Below are positions 13,401 to 23,475 of a stretch of DNA of 64,000 nucleotides, piece after piece. The notes below the pieces were generated by a model, which made no database searches, was not told the DNA's origin, and saw nothing but the letters and a program-made list of their open reading frames with translations. Made by a program: the position numbers and the translations under genes. Location of the stretch: positions 42,810,901 to 42,874,900 of the forward strand of contig CM055096.1 in the NCBI GenBank assembly GCA_029204225.1. Reading direction: 5' to 3'. The stretch's first letter is position 1. Each line of letters opens with the position of its first letter. This stretch comes from Diphasiastrum complanatum (Eukaryota > Streptophyta > Lycopodiopsida > Lycopodiales > Lycopodiaceae).

Positions 13401-15401
13401 ACTGTAAATAACTTGGTCATATCTCTTGACTACTGATTCTTGGATCACAAATGTCGAGTGCTCATCAATATTATGAGTTATAACTTTAGAAGGTTACAAT
13501 TTGAAGAGCACTTTAAAATTGTTTTGAAACACAATAGTAAGTACTTGATCGTTGATTGCAACACACCTCATAATCAAGTTACATCAACGGCTTCAATCTC
13601 AACGTAGTACCTTGCGACTTATGATTTGAAGAGCTCTTCAAAATTAGTTTGAAACACGCTAGTAGGCGACTGATAGCAAGATAAATCAATGGTTACACAT
13701 CTACACCTAGCCCTAATTTGGCCCTATAAACAGGCCCTTAGACACTAGGAGAATTTATATGAGTCAGATATAGGAGAAAGAAAGAAAAGTGTATATGCCC
13801 TTAAGATACCGAGAGGTATGTAAGATAGCTGATTACATTTCAAGTGTATGAAACCATAGGAGTGTAAAACCACCTGTCTTTGATTTGTGGCAACACATTG
13901 TCTCATAAACTAGGGTGGACATTCAAATTTTTTCATAGCAAGTGGAGCATAATTCAACTTTTAACATGTACACTGGTATGCTACAATTATCTTGTTTGAG
14001 TTCGTCTAAGCACCAAAGCATGCTTTTTAAAGTAATGGACAGTTTGATTTTACAGAACTCAGAACAGCCAAAGTATAAAAATCAAGAATCTAGCCACATT
14101 AAAATCTGTAGCAATCAGTTCTAGCCTTGGAAGGATCTGTCCACTGGTATTTAGAAAGCATTCTAATGTTGGAATAAGAATTTCTTATAGCATTTTCCAT
14201 AATTTTAGAGGAATTTTTCCAGTAAATTTACCGTGTGGAGTCGGAAGAAAAGCTCAAAGTTAAGGAAAACAAAACAGTAGTATTGTTGTGCAGAAGGCTA
14301 CAACAAACTCTAGATTTATTGGAGTTGGTTAGAGGAGGCTGCAAACCTTTTGTGGAATCAGATTCATGGATTATATTTCTCCAATTCACTACCGTTCCTA
14401 TGTTATGTTCTCTAATTTTCATACCAATTGTGTCGTTGTTACTTCTTCGAAGAATTTATTCACCTGAATCAACAAGAGACTTTCCAGTGAGCAGGTAAAC
14501 AAACTCCTGAGCCCCTGTTCCTCGAACATCCAGCACATTCTGTTTAAGAGGTGCATAGCCTACGTTTTCTGCCTATATGTCAAAAAAAATTTGTCTCCAA
14601 ATTCCAAACCACTGGTGCAGAGCGTGGCCATTCTAATGGCATTCACATTATAAAGAGTGGCTTCCAATGCAAGGTTGTCAAACAAAAAATTTTCATGTCA
14701 GATGTTCATTGAGCTATGGTCTTAATCATCACGTAGTGTCTGTGAGTGTCTGTGTGTATGGACTTGAGCGCCTGTTCTGAAACTTCTAGCTATTGGCAGG
14801 ACATTAGCTAAGCATTATCCAGATTTCGTGCATAACTGCCAATTCTAGTGCGTTTCCTTGATTGCTTAGCTGTTTTGGTGTAATTGTCTAGATTAGATTT
14901 CAAACCAAAACTTGAGTGTGATTCTTCATTAAATCGCACTCATCAACAGCTCTTCGAGTTTGTTTTCAGATTTCTGAAAAGGAAAAGGCTTAAAATTGGT
15001 GCGAATCGTCACCGAGGATCGTATAGAACCCCTTAACCAGAGCTTAGAAGTCACCAGTAAGTTTCAGTCAACAGTTACAAAATCCAGCATTTTTTAAGCA
15101 AGTTAAAGGAAGCTTAAGCTTGTGAGATTGAAGCTCATAAATGTGATCAAAAGAAGAAAGAGAAGCAAGGAAATTGCAGATTTGGTTCGAGAAATAAATT
15201 GAAGAGTATTGATTACTTAAGGGGTAACCTTGATCCATCCATCTTCTGCCCACGTGAGGCGGCTGTGGCTGCCAAGCCAGGCACGTTTCCTTGGTAATGG
15301 ACAACCGGATCCCCGTCCACTATAACCATGTATACTTCTGTCTCCATCGTCATCATCCACAGCATTGTAAAAACAACCCCAGCTACTATCTTTGACTTCA
15401 T
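4014..15401 (-). CDS. Subtilisin-like serine protease, SBT2 group (peptidase family S8A), 10 exons
   Basis: Joining 15401-15229, 8246-8102, 7767-7373, 7269-7174, 6906-6834, 6686-6401, 6222-5897, 5593-5326, 5208-4927 and 4423-4014 gives 2454 nt, an unbroken 817-residue protein, close to the ~816 residues usual for plant SBT2 proteases. Order: hydrophobic signal peptide, inhibitor I9 propeptide (about 25-110), S8 catalytic domain with a PA insertion (about 390-500), and a C-terminal fibronectin-III-like domain. The triad is visible: Asp in GFIDTGIDPTHPSF (about 162), His in DGDGHGSHTA (about 236), Ser in SGTSMATPHIAG (about 598), plus the oxyanion Asn in AQAGGNDGP (about 344). It should be a secreted serine endopeptidase acting in the cell wall or apoplast; its substrate cannot be told. 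Eight introns are GT-AG; the last is GC-AG. No disabling change was seen. Confidence 0.93.
4927..5208 (-). CDS. SBT2 protease exon 9: catalytic Ser
   Basis: Acceptor TTGATCAG|GTAAGA joins the split Gly codon; the exon encodes NFAMVSGTSMATPHIAG with the nucleophile Ser, then KEKYPDWSPAAIASAM, ATPFDYGGGAID and ALDPGLIFDA. The 3' border lies at GACGCAG|GCCAGT, a GC donor, the only non-GT donor of the gene. Confidence 0.9.
5326..5593 (-). CDS. SBT2 protease exon 8
   Basis: Acceptor CGTTTCAG|AATCTG, donor TTCATTG|GTAAGA. Encodes NLLNYYNISTQRNSAG, APQVAQFSARGP, FQDADILKPDILAPG and IWGAWTPSGVDEPNFIG. FSARGP and LKPDILAPG are near-invariant in plant subtilases. Confidence 0.92.
5897..6222 (-). CDS. 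SBT2 protease exon 7: PA domain
   Basis: Acceptor TTGGACAG|CTTCAA, donor TCCTCG|GTATGT. Encodes GSTLYNLILAKDAVGS, NDCQDP, KIVQGNILICTYSFSF, VGFILVVESDLAGSKFDPIP and VPGIVLTTLEDSS. This is the protease-associated (PA) domain inserted between the oxyanion Asn and the catalytic Ser, used in plant subtilases for substrate recognition or dimerisation. Confidence 0.9.
6401..6686 (-). CDS. SBT2 protease exon 6: oxyanion-hole Asn
   Basis: Acceptor TTTTGCAG|GCTGTT and donor TTGCCC|GTAAGT. Encodes AVSDGVDILSLSVGP, FVAQAGGNDGP with the oxyanion Asn, SFSPWIITVAAGVDDRRYP and LSLGNNQTLAGIGLA. All are typical S8 core motifs. Confidence 0.92.
6834..6906 (-). CDS. SBT2 protease exon 5
   Basis: A 73-bp exon between TTTGCAG|TATTGC and GACCAG|GTCTTA. 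It encodes IAVYKALYPKLGGFVADVV then AAIDQ, matching the helix that follows the APRAR motif in SBT2 proteases. It is too short to show as a long open frame but both splice phases fit (enters phase 2, leaves phase 0). Confidence 0.9.
7174..7269 (-). CDS. SBT2 protease exon 4
   Basis: A 96-bp exon with no start codon of its own. Acceptor TTGCAG|TCACAC restores Ser in GHGSHTASIAAGN; the exon goes on with HGVPVQVDGFTYGNASGMAP and ends RAR across the donor CTCG|GTGAGG. SGMAPRAR is the conserved subtilase core motif after the catalytic His. Confidence 0.9.
7373..7767 (-). CDS. SBT2 protease exon 3: end of propeptide, catalytic Asp and His
   Basis: Opens with ADILSKAHGVKVIQKDW and TTHTPDFLGLP (mature N terminus at the TTHTP motif), then GIVIGFIDTGIDPTHPSF with the catalytic Asp, KCEIAAVSPHTFCNGKIVGA, an eight-residue-scale alanine run (QHFAAAAAAAG) and DGDGHG with the catalytic His. 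The Ala run is encoded by a short GCN/CTG-like repeat. Borders TCTGAAG|GCAGAC and CATGGCAG|GTGAGC. Confidence 0.92.
8102..8246 (-). CDS. SBT2 protease exon 2: propeptide
   Basis: Acceptor TTTGTCAG|GGAAGC and donor GAACAG|GTATAT frame 145 bp encoding EAVKLYSAYLVEQHD, then STYKKLYSYLNVINGFAVH and ITSEQ. YKKLYSY and NGFAVH are hallmark words of the plant subtilase inhibitor I9 prodomain, which keeps the enzyme inactive until maturation. Confidence 0.9.
8905..9505. repeat. Direct duplication within SBT2 intron 1
   Basis: Unit 1 (about 8905-9115) and unit 2 (about 9262-9500) share, in order, ACAGCAAGGTTGG, TTAGCGTT, GCTTGGCTTAAGGAT, TATGTTTCAAACTTTGGTTC and TCTCAAGTGTTC or TCCTCAAGTGTTC. Unit 2 has an extra ~45 bp after the first block. 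Divergence is clear but modest, so this is an old segmental duplication with a period of about 360-400 bp. Confidence 0.75.
11640..12185 (+). pseudogene. Ty3/gypsy reverse transcriptase remnant in SBT2 intron 1
   Basis: Plus-strand fragments in changing frames give AKRDGGTHLYVDYKILNKMT and IKNKY, then MDDLMNRLNGAKNFLKIAL, YHQIRIRNQDVPKTGY, LSFGLMNPPATFQ and VVVYLDDNLNYS, then EEHEKHLHIFLELLKREKFY. These are gypsy RT motifs, including the catalytic YLDD box. Several stops and frame shifts; transcribed antisense to the protease gene. Confidence 0.8.
12811..13040. repeat. Tandem duplication (~110 bp unit)
   Basis: Two adjacent diverged units share GATGCCTTTATATGGCT, then TTGGT..ATA..ACCAGCTTG or ACTAGCTTG, ACA.ACGTGT, then AACTCATTGTCAAC or AGTCATTGTCAAC. 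No coding content recognised. Confidence 0.65.
13490..13690. repeat. Tandem duplication (~125 bp unit)
   Basis: ATTTGAAGAGC, CTT.AAAATT, TTTGAAACAC and AGTA occur twice in the same order at about 13499 and 13624, followed by a GAT-rich stretch. Non-coding, inside SBT2 intron 1. Confidence 0.6.
15229..15401 (-). CDS. SBT2 protease exon 1: start codon and signal peptide
   Basis: Starts MKSKIVAGVVFTMLWM, a positively charged end followed by a hydrophobic core, then EVYMVIVDGDPVV, the usual beginning of the SBT2 I9 propeptide. It ends in phase 2 at TCAAG|GTTACC, completing an Arg codon with exon 2. The start is the only in-frame Met before the signal sequence. Confidence 0.85.
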
Positions 15402-16355
15402 TTTGCTTTCTACTTTGATCGAATCTTTACTTGCACTTTAGCACGTCTTCTCTTGGTATACTTCTCACAGACACATGCGCGTCTTCTTTTAGCTATTAAA
15501 TGCCGTTCGCGTATCCAAACTACAACTCAGCTCCTTTCGTAGATCCATTAAATCTTCAAGGAGCTCTCGTTCCCCTCTCACCTTCTTTTTTCTCTTCTTA
15601 CGGGACGTGTAAAACTTGAGCCTTTCTGTGTTTCGGTAAGTGTCAACTGTTCTTCATCGTCTGTTAAAATTTTTTTAACGTTCCTGCGCTACTTAGTCTT
15701 ATGCTATTTGAACATCGGAGCTGCAAAGACTCTTACAGCAACAGGCTTGCTTTCACAGATAAGATCAAATGGGTTTTACTTTCTGAACGAACTGAATATT
15801 CAAACAGACAGAGTAACTTGGAAAGCAGAGATCCAGCTATTTTTCGAGGTGCTGAGCTCGTACAGCACCTCCAGAAGCACTTTAAGAGGCTCGACGCTGA
15901 CACAAAGCATTAATCAACAGCGATGTTATATCAAGCTGTGTACTCTAATGACACACACCAGTTAATGCGAAGGCGCGCAGCTAGTTCGGGCAAAGACTCG
16001 AGAAGTAGAAAAGCCAGCAATAGAAGCAGCACATGCATCATTGCAAGGCTGTGCAGTAGTAGTGTGTGCTTGACACCATGCTGGCATGTTCTCCTGTCTA
16101 ACATTCGTACATACATACATTGTATCCCAAAGCTGAGCACTGCTGCAGATTATGAGGCGCTCATGGCCGTTTTCCTACTCTCAAGTCTCCTCTCTCGCTC
16201 TCGCTCGCTCTTTCTCTCTCTCTCTCGCTGGCTGGTTGCTAAGCGACAGGCCATATCACACTGTTGCTCGAAACACAAAGAGACAGAAACGAAGAATGTC
16301 ATCTGTATTGATGAAGAGAGATATTTTGCAACAGCCGAGGGTGCCACGTACTTTA
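15402..16355. other. Upstream region of SBT2 protease
   Basis: This holds the 5' UTR and promoter of the minus-strand protease. A CT-rich stretch lies at 15545-15600 and a short CT microsatellite at 16190-16226. A plus-strand frame at 15923-16456 has no recognisable domain and its composition is that of microsatellite and random sequence, so I do not call it a gene. I could not place a TATA box. Confidence 0.4.
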
Positions 16356-16375
16356 TTAGGGTTAGGGTTAGGGTT
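16356..16375 (+). repeat. Interstitial telomere-like tract, three TTAGGG units
   Basis: Three exact TTAGGG units plus TT. The unit is the vertebrate-type hexamer, also reported in some plant orders, not the common plant TTTAGGG heptamer. Too short to be a chromosome end; it may be a repair scar or a telo-box-like element upstream of the protease gene. Confidence 0.7.
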
Positions 16376-17647
16376 CATAATGCTAGGACCAGTTGCCTCC
16401 AAGTGATTGGTAAAGTCAGTGTTCTAGAAAGCCTCATCTTTCTTATAAAAAGTTGACTTTCAAAAGAATGACTACTTTTTGAGATGGAGGAAGTTTTTAG
16501 ATGGTCTTTTTCATATGGAGTAAATTTGTGTGCAGTAAAATAGGTAGGTAAATCCTTTTAAAACTTAAGTTACATAGGTTTACTGAGGTATTAGAATAAT
16601 TCATTAATGTAAATTTCTAATATTTTGCCAGCACATCTTAGATGCAAGATTTAGAAGGTAAAAGAAATTCAAAAAACTTCAAAAAAATTGCATGAAATTA
16701 GAGAGGAATTCACGAGAGGTTTTTTGAACGTTGATTGGCAACCATGTGGATCGTGATTGAAGCCCCCCAATCAACCATAACAAAATGATTGAAGCACCTT
16801 TATTAGTCATCAAGAAATGTTTATAGGGCTTTAATCATGATCTCGCTCATCATTATAATCAATCATAAAGATAGCAGGCTTTAATTTTAATTCACTATAG
16901 AATGGATAGTCCCCTATTGCCTCACTTCATATGGTCAAGTGGATCATGATTGAAGGCTTGTAGGTGATCAAGTGGATCATGATTGAAACCTTGTAGGTGA
17001 TCACGTAATCCAAGGTGCGCTTTAGGTACCCAAAGACATGTTAATTGCAATCCAAAGCCATGAATCAACTACGATGACTTACTAAATAAGCAATGTCAGG
17101 CCTTGTATAGATTGCGACATATTGTTAGAACTCCTACCTAATTGTATTTTTAATGAGGATTTATCAATTTACTTCTGACACTCTATAGAATTGCCCAACA
17201 ATTGACACGGTCTACATAATCAAAAGGCATTCAAAACATATTGCAAAAAATACACAATATGGATCGAAATATATTTACACCTTAAGAATCAAAGTCTATT
17301 ACAATTTTGCCCTAGTTGACAGGTCGAAGCAAATCAAATTCAATTTTGAAATTCGCTTGGATCAACAAGTCGAATCGGATCAACATCTATTATGATCCTT
17401 GGGCTCGAAATTCTAATCCCACCCATTTCAACCCTATGTCTATTTTGATCCAGCACTTATTTCGACCTAGTGTCGATTTTGATCCAACACTTATTTTCTA
17501 CTTTGTGTCTATTTCGATCCAAGTAGCGTTCTTATTTCAACCTTGAGAATTAAATCTGAAGTCAACACTACACTTGAATTAGTGTAATATTGCAGCTTGT
17601 TTAATAAATGACTTCCTTTCATGAATCATCCTAAACATTTGAATAAA
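16376..17647. other. Gene-poor A+T-rich DNA
   Basis: No gene recognised. Near 16932-17000 the words GTGATCAAGTGGATCATGAT and TTGAAGGCTTGTAG or TTGAAACCTTGTAG are repeated about 37 bp apart. From 17380 to 17530 the phrase TTTCGATCCA or TTTTGATCCA recurs several times with ~30-bp spacing, a weak degenerate tandem pattern. Confidence 0.5.

Positions 17648-17733
<86 letters not shown>
17648..17733. repeat. (CT)n microsatellite, 86 bp
   Basis: Almost pure CT dinucleotides with one early CG interruption. Confidence 0.95.
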
Positions 17734-17738
<5 letters not shown>

Positions 17739-18547
17739 TCGCATTATCTCTAAGAATAGGTTTAAAGTTCATTGTCTAACTCTATTTGTGATTGTTCTAA
17801 CTCTATCTATAGTTCTCTAATTGCTCATTCCACATTGCTATCGATTGAATCAATCTAAGTAGCTTGTCATAATCACTATGGTTCTGAGTAGCAAGTTAAA
17901 TCGATCTTGTGATAGCAAACCAGGGAATCTACCAAAAAAATTTATCTATTCACAAAACTAATAGGTACTTTGAACTTTGATTTATTTACCTTATAGTACT
18001 ACTGGACACCAAAGTTATGGCTCTGTTAATCCTCTAATCATGATCATCATGTATCTCGTATTTCTCACAAAGAATAGCTCTTAAACTTGTCAACTCAAAA
18101 ACCTTTAAGTATTAAAAGGAAGCTATATTACAAAAAAAGGTGACGTGAGCTTTTGTCTCAATTTGTGCATGAAGTTCCCTATCTATCTCACAGATATCAC
18201 TTGTATTTATATTCACGCTCTCCCTTAATATCGTCAACTCATATGTCATGAATCTATGTAACTTAAAGTCAACATCAATGTCACGTAATGACTCATTAAG
18301 AGTTGTCATTTATGGGTGAATATGGTCTCTTACACCATTTATCGTCCTACCATCTTCTCATCGAGCTTGAGTTTGGCTTGTCTGCCCAAGTTAGATTCTC
18401 TATGACTCCACGGGTTGATAATACCATGTATGCCATATTCATCCTCTTTTACCATTTTACCAACCAGGTTGGAGATTATACTCAAAACAAAAGTGAAATA
18501 GTAAAAGAAAACAACCCTTAACACTATGGAATGGGCAGAGCTGCATA

Positions 18548-18665
18548 CTTCATAATACCAAAAGGCCCAAGAAATCCAGCTAGATGGAGTCAATTATTTA
18601 CATGGAATGGTCCCAGCCACCCATTCATAATGCTAAAAGGCCCAGAATATCCAGTTAGAGGCACA
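18548..18665. repeat. Short tandem duplication
   Basis: TTCATAATACCAAAAGGCCC and TTCATAATGCTAAAAGGCCC recur about 78 bp apart, each followed by ATCCAGCTAGA or ATCCAGTTAGA. Non-coding. Confidence 0.7.
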
Positions 18666-18788
18666 CCAAAAAAGCGGCCTTAAAAGGGAAAAAAAAAAAA
18701 GTCAAAACAAAAAAAAAAAATGGGGGCGAGGTGAAGCTGTTTGTGTGGGACATATATTTTGGTGGTGCATGCAGCATAGTCCACATGC

Positions 18789-18802
18789 AAACCCTAACCC
18801 TA
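18789..18802 (+). promoter_or_regulatory. telo-box motif (AAACCCTAACCCTA)
   Basis: Exact plant telo-box AAACCCTAA followed by another CCCTA. In plants this motif is found in promoters of translation and replication genes. No gene start was recognised next to it, so a regulatory role here is only a possibility. Confidence 0.35.
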
Positions 18803-19825
18803 TTCTCCAAATGTGAAGCACCCATTTACGCTTGGCGCAGTTAGCCGTTGGGGCGCCTGCTTGCAAGCCTCCACGTTGCAGAGTCGTTGGTCCCTCCCTG
18901 CGACGCTGGTCGGAGACCTAGTATTATAATTTAATACCACCCCAATTTGTCAGAGCACGGATGCACTACCCATTACATTTTATATATATATTGATTATAA
19001 TTTTGGATTATTGATAAAAAAAGGAGCTCCACTCCAGGAGTCCAGAGTGCACATTGCATTTGCGTTTTCATCATACCTTGATGAATAAATTAACGCACAA
19101 TACTAGATTTTGTACTGAAAAATTTTATTAATTTTATTATGATTGTGTGTTGTGTATTGGGAACAATGAAAACACAAATTCTGTAATTGTCGCTTTTTTT
19201 TATTTTTTATGGTTGGCCTTTTTTTAGAGAAAAGAAAGAGCGTGTGCAAGGCTGTAGACTTGAGTCAATATTAATTAGCTGTCCAGATTTTAGAGTGTAC
19301 GACTGATGGAACTACTATTACTGAAGCGATCGCTCTATTTATAAAAACATACACTTCTCATTTTGTGCCATATCACAAATCTAACCTTGGATTTGAGCTC
19401 AAGGGAAAGAACAAAAAAGGTAAGCCTTAAGGAGCTCAAGTTACTCGTTTACCATTTGTTTTTTCATGGGTTAAGAAAACGGCTTTGCAAAAAGTTATTT
19501 GTGTTCAAAAAACCTCTCTCTCTCTCTCTCTCTCATAGTGGCTTTTGGCAAGTCAGAGTCTGCCACCCTTTGTTTTGGACATGTGCTTTAAGAGTATTGG
19601 GCAAGAGCACTTGGGCAATTTTTAACAATAAAGTTTTGGGAGAGAATACTATCCACACCCCTCCAATCAAACTGTCCAAAACAGAAGAAAGTAGTTGACT
19701 TTCGCCCGATTTTATTCATTTTTGGGCCCTATATTATTTTGCATAATATAAGGCCCCAATTTTTTTTACCAGATTTTGTTGCGTGCGTCAAGAGAGAATT
19801 TCTTTTACCAAATTTTGCTGCGTGC

Positions 19826-19963
<138 letters not shown>

Positions 19964-20093
19964 TGCCTCCAAGTGTTAAGTGCATGTATCACATCAAATA
20001 ACTTCTTCTCCTGAGCTGTATAGTGCAATTGAAGCCCCGTGAGTTTCTTGCTTTCAAACGCTACCGGCCTATCATCCTGTAGAAGAACTGCCC

Positions 20094-20975
20094 CTATCGT
20101 TGAATCATCGCGTTGGTTCGCACGACGTAAGGTATATCAGGATTCGCGATCTGTAAAACAGGAGCTGAAGCAACCATTTGCTTGAGTTTCTCAAAGCATT
20201 GGCTCAATTCATCATTCCACTCAGTAGGCTCACTAGGTTGACCTCTCTTTTTCTTTTTATTAACTTCACCTTTAGTCAAATTGTTTAAAGGTGCTCTATT
20301 TTTTGCATAATGCTCAATTGACTTACGATAGAAAACTGTAAAACCAAGAAAAGATCTAATTTCTTTAACCGTCTTCGGTATTGGCCACTCAAGCACTGTC
20401 TTGACCTTACTCTCGTCAATCTCCAACCCACTGTGGGTGATCTTATGACCGAGGTACAATAACTCATGCTTAAAAAACTCACATTTAGATTCTTTCGCAT
20501 AAAATTTCTCTCGTTTGAAAATATCTAAGATAGTCTTAAGATGACTCAAATGCTCCTTAAGTGTCCTACTGCAGATGAGAATATCATCTAAGAATACAAT
20601 CACATACTTCCCTAGAAATGGACGAAAAGATCATTCATCATCTGTTGGAACGTAGCCAGTGCATTTGTCAATCCAAAAGGAAGCACAAGAAATTTCATGA
20701 TGACTGAATCTTGTCCGAAAGCCAGCCTTTTGCACATCATCTGGATGAATCCTAATCTGATGATATCCGGTTCTAAGATCTATCTTTGTGAAGTATTTAG
20801 CTCCACCTAATCGATCTACCAGATCATCCATACAAGCCAAAGGATATTTATTTTTAATAGTTACCTTATTCAACCCCTTTGTAGTCCACACACAACCTGA
20901 AGCCTCCATGTTTTTTCGATTTAAGAAGAACATGAGCACCCCATTTGTATGACTTGCTTGGCTAAATATGACCCA
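20094..20975 (-). pseudogene. gypsy reverse transcriptase and RT/RNase H linker
   Basis: Readable segments: [55 protein letters not shown] (motif A), then after a frame break [10 protein letters not shown] (catalytic DD box), [43 protein letters not shown] and FEKLKQMVASAPVLQIANPD. At least two frame breaks near 20620 and 20110. Confidence 0.85.
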
Positions 20976-20978
20976 TCT

Positions 20979-21241
20979 GTATACACTATAAACTGACTAC
21001 CATAAAGGTAATGCCTCCAAGTTTTAAGTGCATGTATCACAGCAAATAACTCCTTCTCCTGAGTTGTGTAACGCAATTGAGGCCCCGTGAGTTTTTTGCT
21101 TTCAAATGCTACTGGCCTATCATCCTGTAGAAGAACTGCCCCTATCGCCGAATCACTTGCGTCAGTTCTCACGACGTAAGGTATATCAGGATTTGCGATC
21201 TGTAAAACAGGAGCTGAATCAACCATTTGCTTGAGTTTCTC
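20979..21241 (-). pseudogene. gypsy RNase H fragment inserted in RT region
   Basis: Encodes DSAPVLQIANPDIPYVVRTD, SAIGAVLLQDDRPVAFESKK, QLRYTTQEKELFAVIHALKT and WRHYLYGSQFIVYTD, the N-terminal half of RNase H. It lies upstream of the RT it should follow, and is flanked on both sides by the same 20 bp (20959-20978 and 21242-21261), so it seems to be a secondary insertion. Confidence 0.85.
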
Positions 21242-21548
21242 TGGCTAAATATGACCCATCTTTAGGTAATTTTCAATTTGTTAGTAATCTCTAGCTCTTC
21301 TTTTTTAGAGAACCTATAAGGTTGTCTAGAGATAGGGTGACTACTTGGAATTAACTCAATCTGGTCTACCAATCTGCACGGCGGTATTCCATGAGGTAAT
21401 TCTATTGGAAATACATCTTTAAATTCGACAGTATCTTATTCTTCTCAATTTGCTCCTAATCTTAGTCTACAAAGTTAAGAATCTTTGGCAATTCACAACT
21501 ACTTAGATGCATTTAAGATAAATCCAAAATTGGCTTAGCAAATAACAA

Positions 21549-21840
21549 CTAAGCTTCATACTGTGAATCAAAAATTTCCATTACATTAGCAAATGAGCTC
21601 ATCCCAGATGGATGTACAAATTTGTCTCCAAATAACGTAACTATTTCTTTACCCTCCTGAAAAGAGAGAACATGCTTCTCAAAATCTATCTTAGGATGCT
21701 TATTAAATAACCACTCGTATCCTAGAATTATGTCTGTATGTGCTAAATCTAAAACATGGAAATCGATTAACTCTCTATAATTTTGGATCCAAACTGGGAT
21801 TCTTGGAACTTTAACATCCCACGTCTCCAACTCCGCACCT
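21549..21840 (-). pseudogene. gypsy retropepsin-like protease, C-terminal part
   Basis: Translation has ETWDVKVPRIPVWIQNYREL, then DFHVLDLAHTDIILGYEWL and HPKIDFEKHVLSF. This is the second half of a gypsy aspartic protease (flap region and ILGYEWL motif). The catalytic DSG half is missing here but present in the other copy (40400-40540). Confidence 0.8.
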
Positions 21841-21841
21841 G

Positions 21842-22150
21842 AGAAATTCTAGTCTAGATGCAATGTATGAAATCGAGCCAATTAGAATGGGTGTCCAAAT
21901 ATGACCTCATCCATTTATCTACTTGCCAAAAATAGTATGAATACTATTTAGGTCTTTATTGACAAATATAAACCTATCCCTAAGTTGATATTTCATCTTG
22001 ACCTCAAAATTGCCAAACAAACAACAACCAAGCTAGTTAACAATTTTTCACATTCCCTTTTCAACTAGTTTTAGCATAGATTTAGATAGAACTCCAAGAG
22101 GGGTCCTATGCTTCATAAACAAGTCCTTTCTCAATGATTTGGTGAAGATA
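21842..22150. other. Junction between gypsy and copia fragments
   Basis: About 310 bp without a recognisable coding region; probably residual transposon sequence. Confidence 0.4.
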
Positions 22151-23407
22151 TCATGATAAGACATGTTGAAGCTTCACCGCCTTTGTCGTGACTTGTTCAC
22201 TCACAAAATGAGAAGCGACTTCAATATGCTTGTTCCTTGCATTAAAAATAGGATTGCTTACCAATATTTGAGCTGAAAAGTTATCACAAAAGATGATTGG
22301 AATCTTTGAAAAATCCAGCAAGTGAAAATCCATTACCATATATTTGATCCATAGCATCTCCTTTGTGTATGAAGTCAAGGCTTTGTCCTTGGCCTCACTA
22401 GAAGATAATGAGATTGTTGCTTGTTTCTTCGACATCCATGAGATAGCTCCATCACCTAAGACAATAGCATGAGCACTTATGGATTTTCTATCCATTTGAT
22501 CTATAGAAAAGTCCAAATCTGAAAATCCATACAAGTTAGGTGATGATCCTCCATAAACAATGCCAAAATCTCTAGAACCTGATATGTACCTCAATACTCT
22601 CTTGCCTAGCTTTCAATGCTCCACACTAGGATCATGCATAAATTGAATTAATCTACCAACACAATAGCTAAGATCAGGTCTTGTAACGGTTATATATATG
22701 AGTGAACCAACTAGCTTCCCATAGAGTGTAATGTCCTCGAAGGATTTTTCACTACCTCTTATAGTGAGCTTTACATTTGAGTTCATTGGTATATCACAAG
22801 ATTTAGCATCTACCATATGAAATCTTTTAGAATAGAATTGGCATACTTCTCTTGAAAAATGAAAGTAGATTGAGAAATTCTAAATACCTCTATTCCCAAG
22901 ATATAGTGCAAAAGACCAAGATCATGCACATCAAACTCTTTTTTTAGTGCCATCTTGATATGATCAATATCTTGATTGTTGCCTCAACTTAAAATGATAT
23001 CATCCACATAGATTAGAAGAATGGTAGCATCATTTTCTTAAAATATATAGTAAAGTAAATGATCATACTCACTCATCTTGAAGTTTTGAGAAAGTAGAAA
23101 GATGTTAAGCTTAGCATACGAACTCCTTGGTGCTTGCTTGAGTCCATACAAACTCTTTTGTAGAAAACACACATGATTAGGCTTGCCATGTGAAATGTAG
23201 CCCTCGGTTGCTCCATAAACACCTCCTCCTCAAGATCACCATCAAGAATGCATTTGTGATATCCAATTGCCATAGATCCCATCTAAAAAGTGTTGCAAGA
23301 GATATGATGACCCAAATGCTTACTTGCATCTTTGCCATGGGTGCAAATGTCTCATCATAGTCCACAACTACATACATTGGCAATTTGCCACGCATATTGC
23401 CATGCAC
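22151..23407 (-). pseudogene. Ty1/copia reverse transcriptase and RNase H, degenerate
   Basis: Minus-strand segments: DYDETFAPMAKMQ and WDLWQLDITNAFL (RT start, 23407-23220), LIYVDDIILS near 22985 (catalytic YVDD), LGILHYILG-like pieces, MVDAKSCDIPMNSN, GSLIYITVTRPDLSYCVG (22816-22613), then RNase H with SPNLYGFSDLDF, DRKSISAHAIVLGDGAISW, SKKQATISLSSSEAKDKAL and NPIFNARNKHIEVASHFV (22594-22151). In RNase H the usual AEY is AKD. Several frame breaks and stops. A separate family from A and C. Confidence 0.82.
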
Positions 23408-23475
23408 ATAAGACGGGGGTCAATTTGGAGCATGGCTTGTTCGCGTGGCAATGCGCGTGGCAACTGCTAACGCGT

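Larger units (their letters stand above)
8247..15228 (-). other. SBT2 intron 1 (~7 kb)
   Basis: Bounded by TCAAG|GTTACC and TTTGTCAG|GG. It contains an ancient direct duplication (8905-9505), an antisense gypsy reverse transcriptase remnant (about 11640-12185), two tandem duplications (12811-13040 and 13490-13690) and otherwise A+T-rich sequence without recognisable genes. Between 9520 and 11630 I see nothing identifiable. Confidence 0.8.

Noticed and set aside
16356-16375. Chromosome end
   Set aside because: Only three units, with ordinary sequence on both sides.
15701-16456. Plus-strand gene divergent from the protease
   Set aside because: Overlapping frames in several phases, no domain, composition partly microsatellite; no evidence beyond open length.
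18112-18593. Minus-strand frames MTTLNESLRDIDVDF... and MTPSSWISWAFWYY...
   Set aside because: No recognisable domain, no splice or promoter support; kept as unassigned DNA.
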